The notes: generated by a model not told the origin, from the sequence alone. A stretch of 64,000 nucleotides of DNA from Rhodococcus jostii NBRC 16295 (GCF_001894825.1 NZ_BCWY01000022.1:48637-112636); one strand, 5' to 3'. Positions 1 through 8,761 are shown, numbered from the stretch's first letter. Translations and numbers: made by a program.

Positions 1-260
1 TTGAACGACGCAGCGTGTGCCACAGCGTGTTCGACGTCCGGCTCGCTCGAGACGTCCGCTTGCACGAAGGACAGGCGGCCGTCGCTCGATTCTTGTTCGT
101 ATTCGGCGACGAGCGACTTTCCGGACGCCTCGTTCAGATCGGCCGCCACTACGGTCCAGCCCCGGTCGAGAAAAAGTCTCACCGTCGCGCGGCCGATTCC
201 ACTGGCGCCGCCGGTGATCAGAACCGTATCGATGTGTGGACTGATCGCTGAGTTGTTCAT
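1..260 (-). CDS. Short-chain dehydrogenase/reductase, N-terminal part (cut by window edge)
   Basis: Only the first 86 codons are in the window. From an ATG at 260 the reading frame gives a Rossmann nucleotide-binding start with the SDR motif TGGASGIG at about residues 16-23, then a strand ending VVAADLN typical of the cofactor-specificity loop, and FVQADVS. These are classic SDR features for an NAD(P)H-dependent alcohol/ketone oxidoreductase. The gene follows the enoyl-CoA hydratase at 266-1024 by 5 bases in the same direction, so it is the second gene of that operon and probably oxidises a hydroxy intermediate of the terpenoid-type pathway. The substrate cannot be told from the sequence. Confidence 0.85.
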   Translation of the reverse strand, partial: MNNSAISPHIDTVLITGGASGIGRATVRLFLDRGWTVVAADLNEASGKSLVAEYEQESSDGRLSFVQADVSSEPDVEHAVAHAASF

Positions 261-265
261 GGTGC

Positions 266-1024
266 TCACTTCTTTCGGGTAAAGAAGCCCCGAACCCGGT
301 CGCGGGTCGCGGGGTCGGAGTAGAGGTTTCGCATCGTGTCCTCGTAGTTCACGGGAATTTCGTAGCTCCGGAACGTTCGCTTGTACTCCGCGACGATCTC
401 GGGCCCGTTGGCCGCGAACTGGCCGAGTAGCTCCTGGGCTCTGGTGTGAAGCGATTCTGTGTCCACAACCTCGAACACGAGACCGACCGACCGCGCGTAG
501 TCCGCGGCGATGAGTTCACCGGAGAACAGTAGATACTTCAGGACCGGCAGGGGTACCTGACCGAACAGAGCCGGCCCGACCAAACCGTCGATAAGGCCGA
601 CCTTCGTCTCCGGGGTTCCGAACTTCGAACGGGGAGAGGCGATGATGAAATCGCAGGAGATCGCGGTCGCGAATCCGCCGCCGCAGCAGAAGCCGTCGAC
701 GACAGCGATCGTCGGCTTCCGGCATGCGCGAATGGCCTCGAACGGAAGGCTGTCACGGAATTTCCACAGGTCCCAGGAGGGCGGATCCCCTTCGATGTAG
801 CCCAACATCTCCTTGAGGTCGCCACCGACGGCGAAATGATCTGCGTCAGAATCGACTATCACGCCTCCGACGGAGGAATCCACCTCGGCCTCACGGATCG
901 CGGACCGGAGTTCCGCATAGAACTCGGTATTGAACGCGTTGCGTCCGCCCGCGCGACTCAAGGTGATGGTCGCGATACCGTCCTCTCCGCGGATGCGTAG
1001 GTGCTCGTAATTCTGAAGTGACAT
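266..1024 (-). CDS. Enoyl-CoA hydratase/isomerase (crotonase) family protein
   Basis: A 252-residue crotonase. The start is the ATG at 1024, preceded by CAGGAG about 9 bases upstream; the longer open frame up to 1216 has no family similarity. The first oxyanion-hole segment reads DHFAVGGDL and the second GFCCGGGF; the active-site glutamate region is GTPETKVGL. These match hydratases/isomerases acting on CoA thioesters in beta-oxidation-like pathways. It leads a leftward operon with the SDR at the window edge and is divergent from the acyl-CoA dehydrogenase at 1268. The intergenic region carries two copies of the GntR-type operator, so both directions are probably under the regulator at 4244-4906. 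The exact substrate is unknown. Confidence 0.88.
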   Translation of the reverse strand: MSLQNYEHLRIRGEDGIATITLSRAGGRNAFNTEFYAELRSAIREAEVDSSVGGVIVDSDADHFAVGGDLKEMLGYIEGDPPSWDLWKFRDSLPFEAIRACRKPTIAVVDGFCCGGGFATAISCDFIIASPRSKFGTPETKVGLIDGLVGPALFGQVPLPVLKYLLFSGELIAADYARSVGLVFEVVDTESLHTRAQELLGQFAANGPEIVAEYKRTFRSYEIPVNYEDTMRNLYSDPATRDRVRGFFTRKK

Positions 1025-1148
1025 GGATCCGCCGCTCCTGTTCTCGGACGATCTGTCGGTGTGACCACACCGTCGCCGCCTGTCGGTCCTACTTACTATG
1101 CAGTGGTCATCCATGGCCATTCGAGCACGCGCTGCAGTTGCCGTCAAC

Positions 1149-1164
1149 ATTGGCTGCAACATTG
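1149..1164. promoter_or_regulatory. Putative GntR operator copy A
   Basis: The sequence ATTGGCTGCAACATTG is a variant of the repeat found at 1215, 8762 and 10473. It lies 125 bases upstream of the enoyl-CoA hydratase start and faces the divergent acyl-CoA dehydrogenase. The role is inferred from recurrence only. Confidence 0.6.
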
Positions 1165-1187
1165 TGAGCACTAGATTCGGCAACTCG

Positions 1188-1230
1188 TTGACGCAGTCCG
1201 ATCTCTTGGCGTACATTGGCTACAATATTG
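1188..1230 (+). promoter_or_regulatory. Putative promoter overlapped by GntR operator copy B
   Basis: TTGACG at 1188 and TACATT at 1212 (18-base spacer) resemble a sigma-A promoter reading towards the acyl-CoA dehydrogenase. The operator ATTGGCTACAATATTG at 1215-1230 covers the -10 region, a position expected for repression. The promoter call is weaker than the operator call. Confidence 0.5.
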
Positions 1231-1267
1231 CCGCCACAGTGCGCCATTGCTGCCGTCTGGAGAAATA

Positions 1268-2452
1268 ATGTCAATCGATGACCACTTCCCTCACCTGACC
1301 AGAGATGCGGACCTACGACGCGCCGTCCGCGGTCTGTGCTCGAGATTTGATGTTGCGTACTGGGATCAGAAGGACGCAGATCAAGAGTTTCCCGAGGAAT
1401 TCTTCCGGGCGTTCGCCGATTCGGGATTCTTGGGTACCTTCATCCCCGAAGAGTACGGCGGCGGTGGGGGATCGACCGCGAACATGGTGGCCATTCTCGA
1501 AGAGGTCGGTGCCAGCGGCGGCGGGCTCAACGCATGCAGCACGGTCCACACGCCACTGCTGTGCGCGCCGACCATCCTCGCCTTCGGTACCGAAAAGCAA
1601 CGCACTGAACTTCTTCCCCAGATCGCGGCAGGCAAGCTGTACACGACGTTCGGCGTCACCGAACCCGACGCGGGGACCGATACCACCCGAATCGCGATGA
1701 AGGCCGTCGACGACGGTACGTCTTGGCGCATCAGCGGAACCAAGGTCTGGAATACCGGCGCCATGCGCGGTGACAAGGTGTTGCTGCTGGCCCGCACGTC
1801 CGAACCCGCCGAAGGTGAACGCCGCGGACTGGGAATTACACTGTTCCTCGCGGATCTGAATTCGGAGACAGTAGAGATCCGGCCCATTCCGAAGATCGGC
1901 CGCAATGCCGTCGCATCATGTGAGGTGTTCTTCGAAGGAACCAAGGTGCCCTACGAAGATGTGATAGGCGAAGTCGGGCAGGGCTTCTACCATCTCCTGC
2001 ACAGCCTTAACAGCGAACGACTGTTCGTGGCCGCGGAAACAGTGGGGCTCGGCCGATGGGCGCTGGCCGCGGCGACACAGTACAGCCTCGACCGCGTCGT
2101 GTTCGGCCGTCAGATCGGAAAGAACCAGGGCGTCCAACACCCTCTCGCGAAAAGCTACCTGGACCTGCTGGCCGCCGCAGAGGTGCTGTACCGGGCCGTC
2201 GACGAGTACGAGGTTCGCGGGGGGGCTGCGATCGGTTCGCTGGCCAATGCCGCGAAATATCTGTGCAGTGAGGCTGCAGTCTCGTCGACCGATGCCGCCA
2301 TGCAGGTCTTCGGCGGTTACTCGTTTTCCCGCGAGTATCACATCGGTCGACAGTGGATCGAATCCCGACTTCCTCGCGTCGCTCCGGTGAACAACCAGAT
2401 GATTCTGAATTTCATCGCAGAGCGCACCCTCGGCCTACCGAAGAGCTACTGA
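1268..2452 (+). CDS. Acyl-CoA dehydrogenase
   Basis: A 394-residue FAD-dependent acyl-CoA dehydrogenase of normal length. The ATG at 1268 has GGAG 6 bases upstream (the frame is open back to a TTG at 1247). The N-terminal helical domain includes GTFIPEEYGG; the middle beta domain has the FAD/substrate signature FGVTEPDAGTDTT; the C-terminal helical domain includes QVFGGYSF and RDxR-like features before the end. It introduces an alpha-beta double bond into an acyl-CoA, passing electrons to ETF. It is followed after 3 bases by the AtuA-family gene, and its promoter region holds the GntR repeat, so it belongs to the terpenoid-type regulon. Chain specificity cannot be read from the sequence. Confidence 0.92.
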   Translation: MSIDDHFPHLTRDADLRRAVRGLCSRFDVAYWDQKDADQEFPEEFFRAFADSGFLGTFIPEEYGGGGGSTANMVAILEEVGASGGGLNACSTVHTPLLCAPTILAFGTEKQRTELLPQIAAGKLYTTFGVTEPDAGTDTTRIAMKAVDDGTSWRISGTKVWNTGAMRGDKVLLLARTSEPAEGERRGLGITLFLADLNSETVEIRPIPKIGRNAVASCEVFFEGTKVPYEDVIGEVGQGFYHLLHSLNSERLFVAAETVGLGRWALAAATQYSLDRVVFGRQIGKNQGVQHPLAKSYLDLLAAAEVLYRAVDEYEVRGGAAIGSLANAAKYLCSEAAVSSTDAAMQVFGGYSFSREYHIGRQWIESRLPRVAPVNNQMILNFIAERTLGLPKSY

Positions 2453-2455
2453 GCC

Positions 2456-4276
2456 ATGACAATCGAACGAACACACGGCAAGCCCGATGGGGCGCTTCGC
2501 GTCGGACAGTTCACCGGATGGCACGGGGACCGTACCGACGGAATGGCGGAGTTGCTCGAAAGCGGCGTCGAGATTCTGACCGGCGACTACCTGGCCGAGC
2601 TCACGATGCTGGTCTTGGCCAAGAACGAACACCGAGGTGGTAAGGGATACGTCTCGGCGTTCGTGGATGTGCTGGCGCTGCATCTAGACGAGATTGCCGA
2701 GGGCGGAATCAAGGTGGTCACCAATGCCGGTGGACTCGATGCCCCCGGTCTTGCTGCAGCAATTCGAGAACTCTGTGCCGAGCGCGGAGTGTCGCTGAGT
2801 GTCGCTGCCGTCATCGGTGACGACGTACGCGACGTACTGAACGAACGAGACGACCTCGAATTGGTGAACATCGATACGGGGGTCGCACTGGATCTGTCAG
2901 AGCACCGTGTGTTGACCGCGAATGCGTACCTCGGCGCGTGGCCGATCGTCGAGGCGCTGCATCGAGGTGCCGACATCGTCGTCTGTCCTCGTACGACCGA
3001 TGCATCTCTGGTGGTCGGAGCGGCCGCGTGGAAATTCGGCTGGACGCCGACCGATTACGATCAACTCGCCGGCGCGGTGGTTGCCGGCCACATCATCGAG
3101 TGCGGCGCGCAGGCAACCGGCGGGAACTTTTCTTTCTTCGCAGAGCACGGCGATCTCGGACTTCCCGGGATGCCGCTCGCGGACATCTCGCAAGACGGTT
3201 CGGCCATCATAGGCAAGAGCGTCGACAGTGGGGGACTGGTCACCACTGACACCGTGCTTGCGCAACTGTTCTACGAGGTCAACGGTCATGCCTACCAGAA
3301 CCCGGATGTTGTCACGGATCTGACGAGCGTGCATGTCGAGAGCGCAGGTGCGGATCGTGTACGGGTCTCGGGAACAGTGGGATTCGCGCCGACGTCGACG
3401 GCGAAGTTGTCGCTGACGTTCGAGGGTGGGTATCGGAACACCATGACGATCGGGCTCACCGGCGCGAACCTGAAGAACAAGATCGACTGGATTCGTCGGC
3501 AGGTCGAGGCCGAAATCGGCAAGCCCGAGTCTTTCGACGAATGCCGCTGGGCCACGATAGGTCCAGCGAATGTTGACGGCACCTTTGAGGAGGCGACCGC
3601 CTGGCTCGTGCTCACCGTCCGCGACAAGGAACGCAGCCGTGTCGACCGGGCACATTTCTCCAGCCGGATCGTCTCCATTGCAACATCGAGTGTCCCCGGG
3701 TTCTACATGACCACGCCGCCGCAGTCGGAGCGCCTGTTCGGAGTCCAGTGGCCGTCGCTGATCGAGAAGAATCTGGTTCACGCGTCCGTGCTGGTCGATG
3801 ACGGGTCGCACATTCCGGTGGCGTGGCCCGCTTGGGACGATGCTGCCGCTGAGCCCTACCCGATCGCTGAGAACGATCGTCCGGACGTCACCGGTTCCGA
3901 TTCCGATCTCGGGGCAACGGCGCCTGCGATGCTGGGCGCGTTCGTGGGAACACGATCCGGAGACAAAGCCGGATCTGCCAACCTCGGTGCGTGGGCACGT
4001 GATGATGCAACATTCCGTTGGCTCGACACATTTCTCACAGTCGACCGTCTGCGATTGCTCATGCCGGAGTTGGCCGACCTGCGAGTTGAGCGATTCGTGT
4101 TCTCGAATCTGCGCGGAATGAACTTCATGATCTACCAGTACCTGGGCGATGGCGTTTCGGCCTGCACCCGAATCGACCCTCAGGGCAAAGGTCTCGGCGA
4201 ATACCTGGCCAGCCGGTTGGTCGATGTTCCGGTGGCCCTGTACTCAGCTGAGGATGGGAATCAGCCGATCGAGTGA
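2456..4276 (+). CDS. AtuA-family (DUF1446) acyclic-terpene-utilisation-type protein
   Basis: A 606-residue protein. The N-terminal about 450 residues match the DUF1446/AtuA fold (GQFTGWHGDRTDGM near the start, GDYLAELTM, KVVTNAGGLD, CPRTTDASLV, ECGAQATGGN). The last about 100 residues (GAFVGTRSGDKAGSANLG onward) match the small C-terminal AtuA-like domain; some homologues carry this as a separate gene. The family was named from acyclic terpene use in Pseudomonas, but its chemistry is not firmly established. The ATG at 2456 follows the dehydrogenase stop by 3 bases, with only a weak SD, so translational coupling is likely. The 3' end overlaps the convergent gntR gene by 33 bases. Confidence 0.85.
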   Translation: MTIERTHGKPDGALRVGQFTGWHGDRTDGMAELLESGVEILTGDYLAELTMLVLAKNEHRGGKGYVSAFVDVLALHLDEIAEGGIKVVTNAGGLDAPGLAAAIRELCAERGVSLSVAAVIGDDVRDVLNERDDLELVNIDTGVALDLSEHRVLTANAYLGAWPIVEALHRGADIVVCPRTTDASLVVGAAAWKFGWTPTDYDQLAGAVVAGHIIECGAQATGGNFSFFAEHGDLGLPGMPLADISQDGSAIIGKSVDSGGLVTTDTVLAQLFYEVNGHAYQNPDVVTDLTSVHVESAGADRVRVSGTVGFAPTSTAKLSLTFEGGYRNTMTIGLTGANLKNKIDWIRRQVEAEIGKPESFDECRWATIGPANVDGTFEEATAWLVLTVRDKERSRVDRAHFSSRIVSIATSSVPGFYMTTPPQSERLFGVQWPSLIEKNLVHASVLVDDGSHIPVAWPAWDDAAAEPYPIAENDRPDVTGSDSDLGATAPAMLGAFVGTRSGDKAGSANLGAWARDDATFRWLDTFLTVDRLRLLMPELADLRVERFVFSNLRGMNFMIYQYLGDGVSACTRIDPQGKGLGEYLASRLVDVPVALYSAEDGNQPIE

Positions 4277-4906
4277 TGCCTTGCGGTGGCGGCGAGCGAT
4301 ATCGACGAGTAGGTCGTTGTCGCCCGCCGCGAGCGCGGCGATCATGTCATCGTGATCGGACACCACCACATGCCGATCCGAGAGCGCATTGATCGACAGT
4401 GACTGATACGCCAGCGTCATTCGGCCGATCGTCGCCAGCTGGCCCTTCAGCAGGGTCAGTGACGAATGTTCCGTGACGGCGTCGTGAAACGCTCGGTTTA
4501 GCCGGATGACCTCGCCGGAATTCTCGTCGGTGCGGATCTCGTCGTTGATCTTCCGCAGCCGCGTGAGGTCGTCCTCGCACATCGGCGGAAGACTCCGCAG
4601 GACCTCGGACTCGAGAAGTTCGCGAATCAAGTACAGCTGCCGCATTTCGTCGGATGTGAACCGAGTGACGAAGTAGCCTCGATTGCGTTCGTATCGCACG
4701 ATGCCCTCCACCGCGAGAACCTGAAGTGCCTCGCGGATCGGGCCTCGACTGATTCCCAGTTGGTGCGCGAGGTCTTCCTGACGTACCTGTTCGCCGGGAA
4801 GCAGAACGCGCTGTAGCACCAGTTCGCGTATATCGATCGCCGCGCGAACAACCGCACCACCGCGGGTTTCCCTAGTCGACACGGCCGCAATATTGTCGGC
4901 TATCAT
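4244..4906 (-). CDS. GntR-family (FCD type) transcriptional regulator, probable regulator of the terpenoid-type island
   Basis: A 220-residue regulator. The winged-helix GntR domain covers roughly residues 20-85 (LAHQLGISRGPIREALQVL is the helix-turn-helix; GIVRYERNRGYFVTRF the wing). The rest is an FCD ligand-binding domain with RxLLExE and histidines typical of metal-assisted acid binding (RAFHDAV, DHDDMIAAL, RRH). The ATG at 4906 has AGGA upstream; the frame is open to 4942 but lacks an SD there. A CAATATTG half-operator lies just inside the start codon, suggesting autoregulation. Members of this subfamily usually bind pathway acids or CoA esters; the ligand here is unknown. Confidence 0.88.
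   Translation of the reverse strand: MIADNIAAVSTRETRGGAVVRAAIDIRELVLQRVLLPGEQVRQEDLAHQLGISRGPIREALQVLAVEGIVRYERNRGYFVTRFTSDEMRQLYLIRELLESEVLRSLPPMCEDDLTRLRKINDEIRTDENSGEVIRLNRAFHDAVTEHSSLTLLKGQLATIGRMTLAYQSLSINALSDRHVVVSDHDDMIAALAAGDNDLLVDIARRHRKASLDRLIPILS
4884..4900. promoter_or_regulatory. Putative GntR operator half-site (copy C)
   Basis: The octamer CAATATTG at 4888-4895, flanked by GCCGA on one side, matches one arm of the island's repeat and lies at codons 3-8 of gntR. The second arm is poorly conserved, so this is the weakest of the five copies. Confidence 0.4.
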
Positions 4907-4972
4907 GGATCCAATCCTACGAGATTGCTCCACACTGCGCAATCGTCACCGCCGTGCAGTTATACACGGGTG

Positions 4973-6112
4973 TCAGAAGATAGTCGAGAGAGCGCGCCTG
5001 CGTTCGTCGGTGTCGAGGTGCGTGATGATTGCAGACCCCTTCTCGGTGACCACCGCATCGATGACGTCGCTGTTGATGCTCGGATCGCTCACGTGCTGGA
5101 CCAGTCTGGACACGCCGTTCCTGTCGCTGCTCCGCAAAGCGACGATGCTCAGCCCGCCCGGGCTGCCGTGCGCGCCCCGCGCGAAGTCGACCGCACCGCC
5201 CCTTCCTGAGATAGTGGAATCGCCCGCGCGTTCGGAATTGATGTTGCCGGCACAGTCGAGGTCGATCGCGCCGAGTACCGCGACGAAGCGGTCGTGCTGG
5301 GACAGCCACGCGGGGTTGTGGATTTTGGTGGACGGCAATAGACGTACGTCGTCGCACGACGCGGCCCATCGAAGAAGTGACGGAGATCCGATCACGGACA
5401 TTGCTCGCATTGTCGCGCCGCCGATAGCACCGCTCTCGTACATCTTTCGCACTGCTTCGGTTAATACGCCGGTGAGGATCTCGACATCCCCGCGTCCGGC
5501 AAGCTGGAGTGCTAGGGCATCGTTGACCCGGCCGATGCCCAGGGCCAGACGTGGAGCCGTCGGGATCAGGCGCGCCACCTGTCGGGCGACCGCCTCGTCC
5601 ACCGCATCGAATGCCGCCGAGAAAGGCGGTTGCTCGTCGCTGTCCGACGTCCGACTGGTCACCACGTCGTCGACGTCGGTCACGACCGTCGCCCCGCGAA
5701 TCCGGGGCAGCCAGGAGACCTCTTCCGCGAAGATGCGGGGGGCCAGTGCGACAACGGGATCCAAGTATCCGTTCACTCCGCCCAGCGAACGCTGTCCGTC
5801 GTCGTCGGGTGGGGTTACACACGTGATCAGCACATCGGGCTGAAAAGATCTGTCAGCGAGCGACCGGCAGATCTCGCTGTACGACTGACGGTGGTAGGTG
5901 AGCGGCTGAACATGCTTCAACCCACGGCCGGGCATGTAGGAGCCTACTGTGAAGCATTCGGGCCCGACCGGATGGGGGAGGCTCGGCGCGCTGCGGCGCA
6001 TTCCGAAGACCAGGTGTACCGGATCGAGCGTGGTCGGTGGGTGCAACTCGAAATAGCGCTCGAGAGCGGCCTGCGGTTCGACCGGGCCCTCGGCGCAGAG
6101 AACCGTCCTCAT
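4973..6112 (-). CDS. Acetyl-CoA hydrolase/CoA-transferase family protein (4-hydroxybutyrate CoA-transferase type)
   Basis: A 379-residue single-chain CoA-transferase. Family signatures are DVLITCVTPPDDDGQRSLG, the nucleotide-fold segment LALGIGRVNDALALQL, GDVEILTGVLTEAV, and the C-terminal ISGRGGAVDFARGA (the GGxxDF motif) following DLDCAGNINSE, where the catalytic glutamate normally sits. It moves CoA between acids, or hydrolyses acyl-CoA. It is somewhat shorter than the usual 420-430 residues at the N-terminus. The start at 6112 has no strong SD, but the 37-base gap to the upstream crotonase suggests co-transcription. It lies in the leftward operon with the hydrolase-type crotonase and the CoA ligase and precedes gntR. 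Confidence 0.85.
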   Translation of the reverse strand: MRTVLCAEGPVEPQAALERYFELHPPTTLDPVHLVFGMRRSAPSLPHPVGPECFTVGSYMPGRGLKHVQPLTYHRQSYSEICRSLADRSFQPDVLITCVTPPDDDGQRSLGGVNGYLDPVVALAPRIFAEEVSWLPRIRGATVVTDVDDVVTSRTSDSDEQPPFSAAFDAVDEAVARQVARLIPTAPRLALGIGRVNDALALQLAGRGDVEILTGVLTEAVRKMYESGAIGGATMRAMSVIGSPSLLRWAASCDDVRLLPSTKIHNPAWLSQHDRFVAVLGAIDLDCAGNINSERAGDSTISGRGGAVDFARGAHGSPGGLSIVALRSSDRNGVSRLVQHVSDPSINSDVIDAVVTEKGSAIITHLDTDERRRALSTIF

Positions 6113-6149
6113 TGCGGTCGCCCATCGATCAACTGCGCTGCGCTGATGA

Positions 6150-6953
6150 TCATTCGGAGATCGGACCGATCGGCTCGGGAGCGTAGGGTCCGTCCCAATT
6201 TGCACCTGACAGAGATGCCACGGCTTCGAGTGCGAGACCGGTGGACAGGTCGGCCGCCATCGCACGCCTCAGTTGCTCGATGAACACCAGTCGTGTGTTC
6301 CTGACGAAGACGGGGTTGCACACGGCCAGTCGGCGCGCGTGCGCGAGCGCACGGTCTGCCAGTGCGTCGGAGGGCAGAATTTCGGATACCAGTCCGAGCG
6401 TGAGAGCCTCTGCAGCGGAGATCTTCTGGCCGGTCAGCAGGAAGTACCGTGCGCGATTGAAGCCGAGCAGAAGTGGCCACAACACCTGGACGCCATCGCC
6501 CGGGACGAGCCCGAGAGGAACGTGGGCTGCGTCCTGGAAGTAGGTTTCCTCGGTGCACAGCACGATGTCACTGAGTAGAGCGAGTTCGGCGTGCACGTCG
6601 ACCGGACCGTTGATCGCCGCGATGATCGGGACTTCGATCGCCAGCAATGCAGAGATCAACCGGTTTCCTTCGAACAGTCCGTCGTCCATGACCGCGGCGG
6701 GCGCCTCGCCACGTGCGACTGCTTCCTCGAAGGATGGGATCAGGTCGATGAACCGGTCTCCGGTACCCGTGAAAATTACGACGCGTACATCTCGGTCGGC
6801 GGCGATGGCTGCGAACAGTTCGGGTAATTCTCGGTGGGGCAACGCATTCCAGCCGAGTGACCCGCCTCGTGAATGGACTCTGACAGTCAAGACGCCGACG
6901 TCGTCGATCGACACGTCCGCCGTCTTGAACCTGGTCATGTATTCCTTGGGCAC
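6150..6953 (-). CDS. 6-oxocamphor-hydrolase-like crotonase (beta-diketone hydrolase candidate)
   Basis: A 267-residue crotonase-superfamily protein. The GTG at 6953 has AGGAG 5 bases upstream. It lacks the usual GGG oxyanion loop and instead follows the pattern I know from 6-oxocamphor hydrolase of Rhodococcus, a retro-Claisen C-C hydrolase: VPGDGVQVLWP, NRARYFLLTGQ, EQLRRAMAADLSTGLALEA. His121, His144, Asp153 and Glu243 sit one residue before the catalytic His122, His145, Asp154 and Glu244 of that enzyme, and Trp35 can match its Trp40. I infer hydrolytic ring opening of a cyclic 1,3-diketone, fitting a bicyclic terpenoid or alicyclic substrate. The operon is ligase - this gene - CoA-transferase. 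Confidence 0.8.
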   Translation of the reverse strand: MPKEYMTRFKTADVSIDDVGVLTVRVHSRGGSLGWNALPHRELPELFAAIAADRDVRVVIFTGTGDRFIDLIPSFEEAVARGEAPAAVMDDGLFEGNRLISALLAIEVPIIAAINGPVDVHAELALLSDIVLCTEETYFQDAAHVPLGLVPGDGVQVLWPLLLGFNRARYFLLTGQKISAAEALTLGLVSEILPSDALADRALAHARRLAVCNPVFVRNTRLVFIEQLRRAMAADLSTGLALEAVASLSGANWDGPYAPEPIGPISE

Positions 6954-6997
6954 AGCTACTCCTCTGAATGTGAATGATTCGAGTGGGGCGGGTCGTT

Positions 6998-8590
6998 TCA
7001 GACTGCTGGTGTCGCAGCTGCTTTCCGACCTCGGGCTCCACGGTCTACGGTCTTGTCGGTCACGCCGATGCGGCGCAGCTCCGATTTTAGGACCTTTTCG
7101 TTCTTGGTCTTCGGAAGTTCTTCTACTACGAGTAGATATCGCGGCGATGCGAAGTAGGGAAGGTGCTCGTCGCAATAGCGGCCGAGCTCGGCGAGGTCCG
7201 CAACCGAGCCCGGAACGAGCACGATCGCTGCCATGACTTCATCCTCTGACAGCTCGGAAGGTACTGCATAGACCGCAACTTCGTGAACGCAGGGATGCGT
7301 AGCGACGACGGTTTCCACCTCGAACGACGAGATGTTCTCGCCGAATCGCCGCATGGCGTCCTTCTGTCGATCGATGAACCTGAACCACCCGTCGGGTTCC
7401 CGAACGAGTACGTCGCCGGTGTGGAACCAGAGATTCCTCCACGTCTCCATCGTGGCCTGGGCGTTGTTCCAGTAGCAACTCATGATGCTGTCGGGCTTGA
7501 GAGGTCGAACGATGAGCTCACCGGCTACGCCGTCGGGCACCGGCATGTCGTGCTCGTCCGCCACCACGCACTCGAAGTCGGGATGTGCGACGCCGGAGTA
7601 CCCGGGACGTCCGGGCTGGTCCGGTGGCGTCCCGATGACCGAGGACGTGTCTGTCATTCCGTATTGGGACACGAGACGAAGGCCGAACCTTTTCTCGAAG
7701 GAGTCGTAGAACTCCGCGGACGGCGTGGGTACGGACAACGCGACGCGTACCGCGTTGTCGGCGTCGTCCTCTGTCGGTTGCGCTCCCCAGAGGATCGGGA
7801 CCATGGCCCCCAATATGGATATGACGGTGGCCTGTTCGTCCCTGATTTCCTGCCAGAAGCCGGAGGCGGAGAACCGCCTTCCGAACACGACGGTCGCGCC
7901 TGCTCGGAGCGCGGGCAGCAGCGTCACACACAGCGCGTTCGCATGGAACAGCGGTAGGCAGTTGTGTGCGACGTCTTGTGGTGTGTAACCGAAGAGCCAG
8001 TCGGCTTTCTCCCCGAAGGCCACGATCGAATTATGCGTGTGCAATACGCCTTTGGAAGGCCCGGTCGTGCCCGACGTGTACAGGATGGCTGCGTCGTCGT
8101 ACCGAGTGACGTCGGCTGGCGGGACTGCCCCTGCCGCATCGAGGGCGGTTGCGTAGTCGCGCGTGTCCATCGCGAACGACGATGGAGCGTGATCGATGAC
8201 GAGGACGCGCGGTGAGATCCCGACCTTGGTCAGGGCGCGTCCGATCACCTCGGTGAACGATTCCTCGATCACCAGAACGGCTGGTGCGGAGTCTCGAAGC
8301 ATGTGCTCGAGGATGGGGCCACGAAGGCTGGTGTTGAGCGGTACGGACAATGCGCCGATGTGAGCCGCTGCGAAGAACGTGTCGAGGAACTCGATGCGAT
8401 TCGACATCATGATGGCGACACGGTCACCCGAGTTGACTCCCGATTCGGCGAGTACGCCAGCGAGTAATGCGGCGCGAGTGAGCAATTCGCGTGCAGTATA
8501 TCCACGGTCGCCCACGAGGCGTAGACGGACCTCGCCTGGAGCCTTCGCGTCGGATGCCATGAGCGCGCCGAGGATTGTGCGTTCGTCCAC
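6998..8590 (-). CDS. ATP-dependent acyl-CoA ligase (AMP-forming, CaiC-like)
   Basis: A 530-residue ANL-superfamily ligase. The GTG at 8590 has AGGGAAG upstream; the frame extends to 8773 without support. Motifs are present in order: the P-loop-like ILYTSGTTGPSKGVL, QYGMTDTS (A5), WFHTGDVLV (A7), FIDRQKDAMRRFGENIS (hinge region), and the C-terminal lysine in LPKTKNEKVLKSEL (A10). It activates a carboxylic acid as acyl-AMP, then CoA thioester. It is the first gene of the leftward operon and is divergent from the aldehyde dehydrogenase; the GntR repeat at 8762 lies between. It could activate the acid released by the beta-diketone hydrolase. Confidence 0.92.
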   Translation of the reverse strand: MDERTILGALMASDAKAPGEVRLRLVGDRGYTARELLTRAALLAGVLAESGVNSGDRVAIMMSNRIEFLDTFFAAAHIGALSVPLNTSLRGPILEHMLRDSAPAVLVIEESFTEVIGRALTKVGISPRVLVIDHAPSSFAMDTRDYATALDAAGAVPPADVTRYDDAAILYTSGTTGPSKGVLHTHNSIVAFGEKADWLFGYTPQDVAHNCLPLFHANALCVTLLPALRAGATVVFGRRFSASGFWQEIRDEQATVISILGAMVPILWGAQPTEDDADNAVRVALSVPTPSAEFYDSFEKRFGLRLVSQYGMTDTSSVIGTPPDQPGRPGYSGVAHPDFECVVADEHDMPVPDGVAGELIVRPLKPDSIMSCYWNNAQATMETWRNLWFHTGDVLVREPDGWFRFIDRQKDAMRRFGENISSFEVETVVATHPCVHEVAVYAVPSELSEDEVMAAIVLVPGSVADLAELGRYCDEHLPYFASPRYLLVVEELPKTKNEKVLKSELRRIGVTDKTVDRGARGRKAAATPAV

Positions 8591-8761
8591 GCGACTTCCC
8601 TTCACTAAAGCAGTGGGCCGACCTCGGAGTTGGTGCGGTGTCGGTGCTGCGCATACTGGATACAATTTAGTTGCCAAACTAGCACTCGTTGGTGTGCTGT
8701 CAAACACACTCGGAGTTCGTGACGGTTCGGCCCACACCGCAGCACTCGTGCGAGTGTGCGA

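Noticed and set aside
4893..5843. Long rightward frames opposite the CoA-transferase
   Set aside because: They are low-complexity Arg/Ser/Ala-rich translations of the reverse strand of a well-supported gene.
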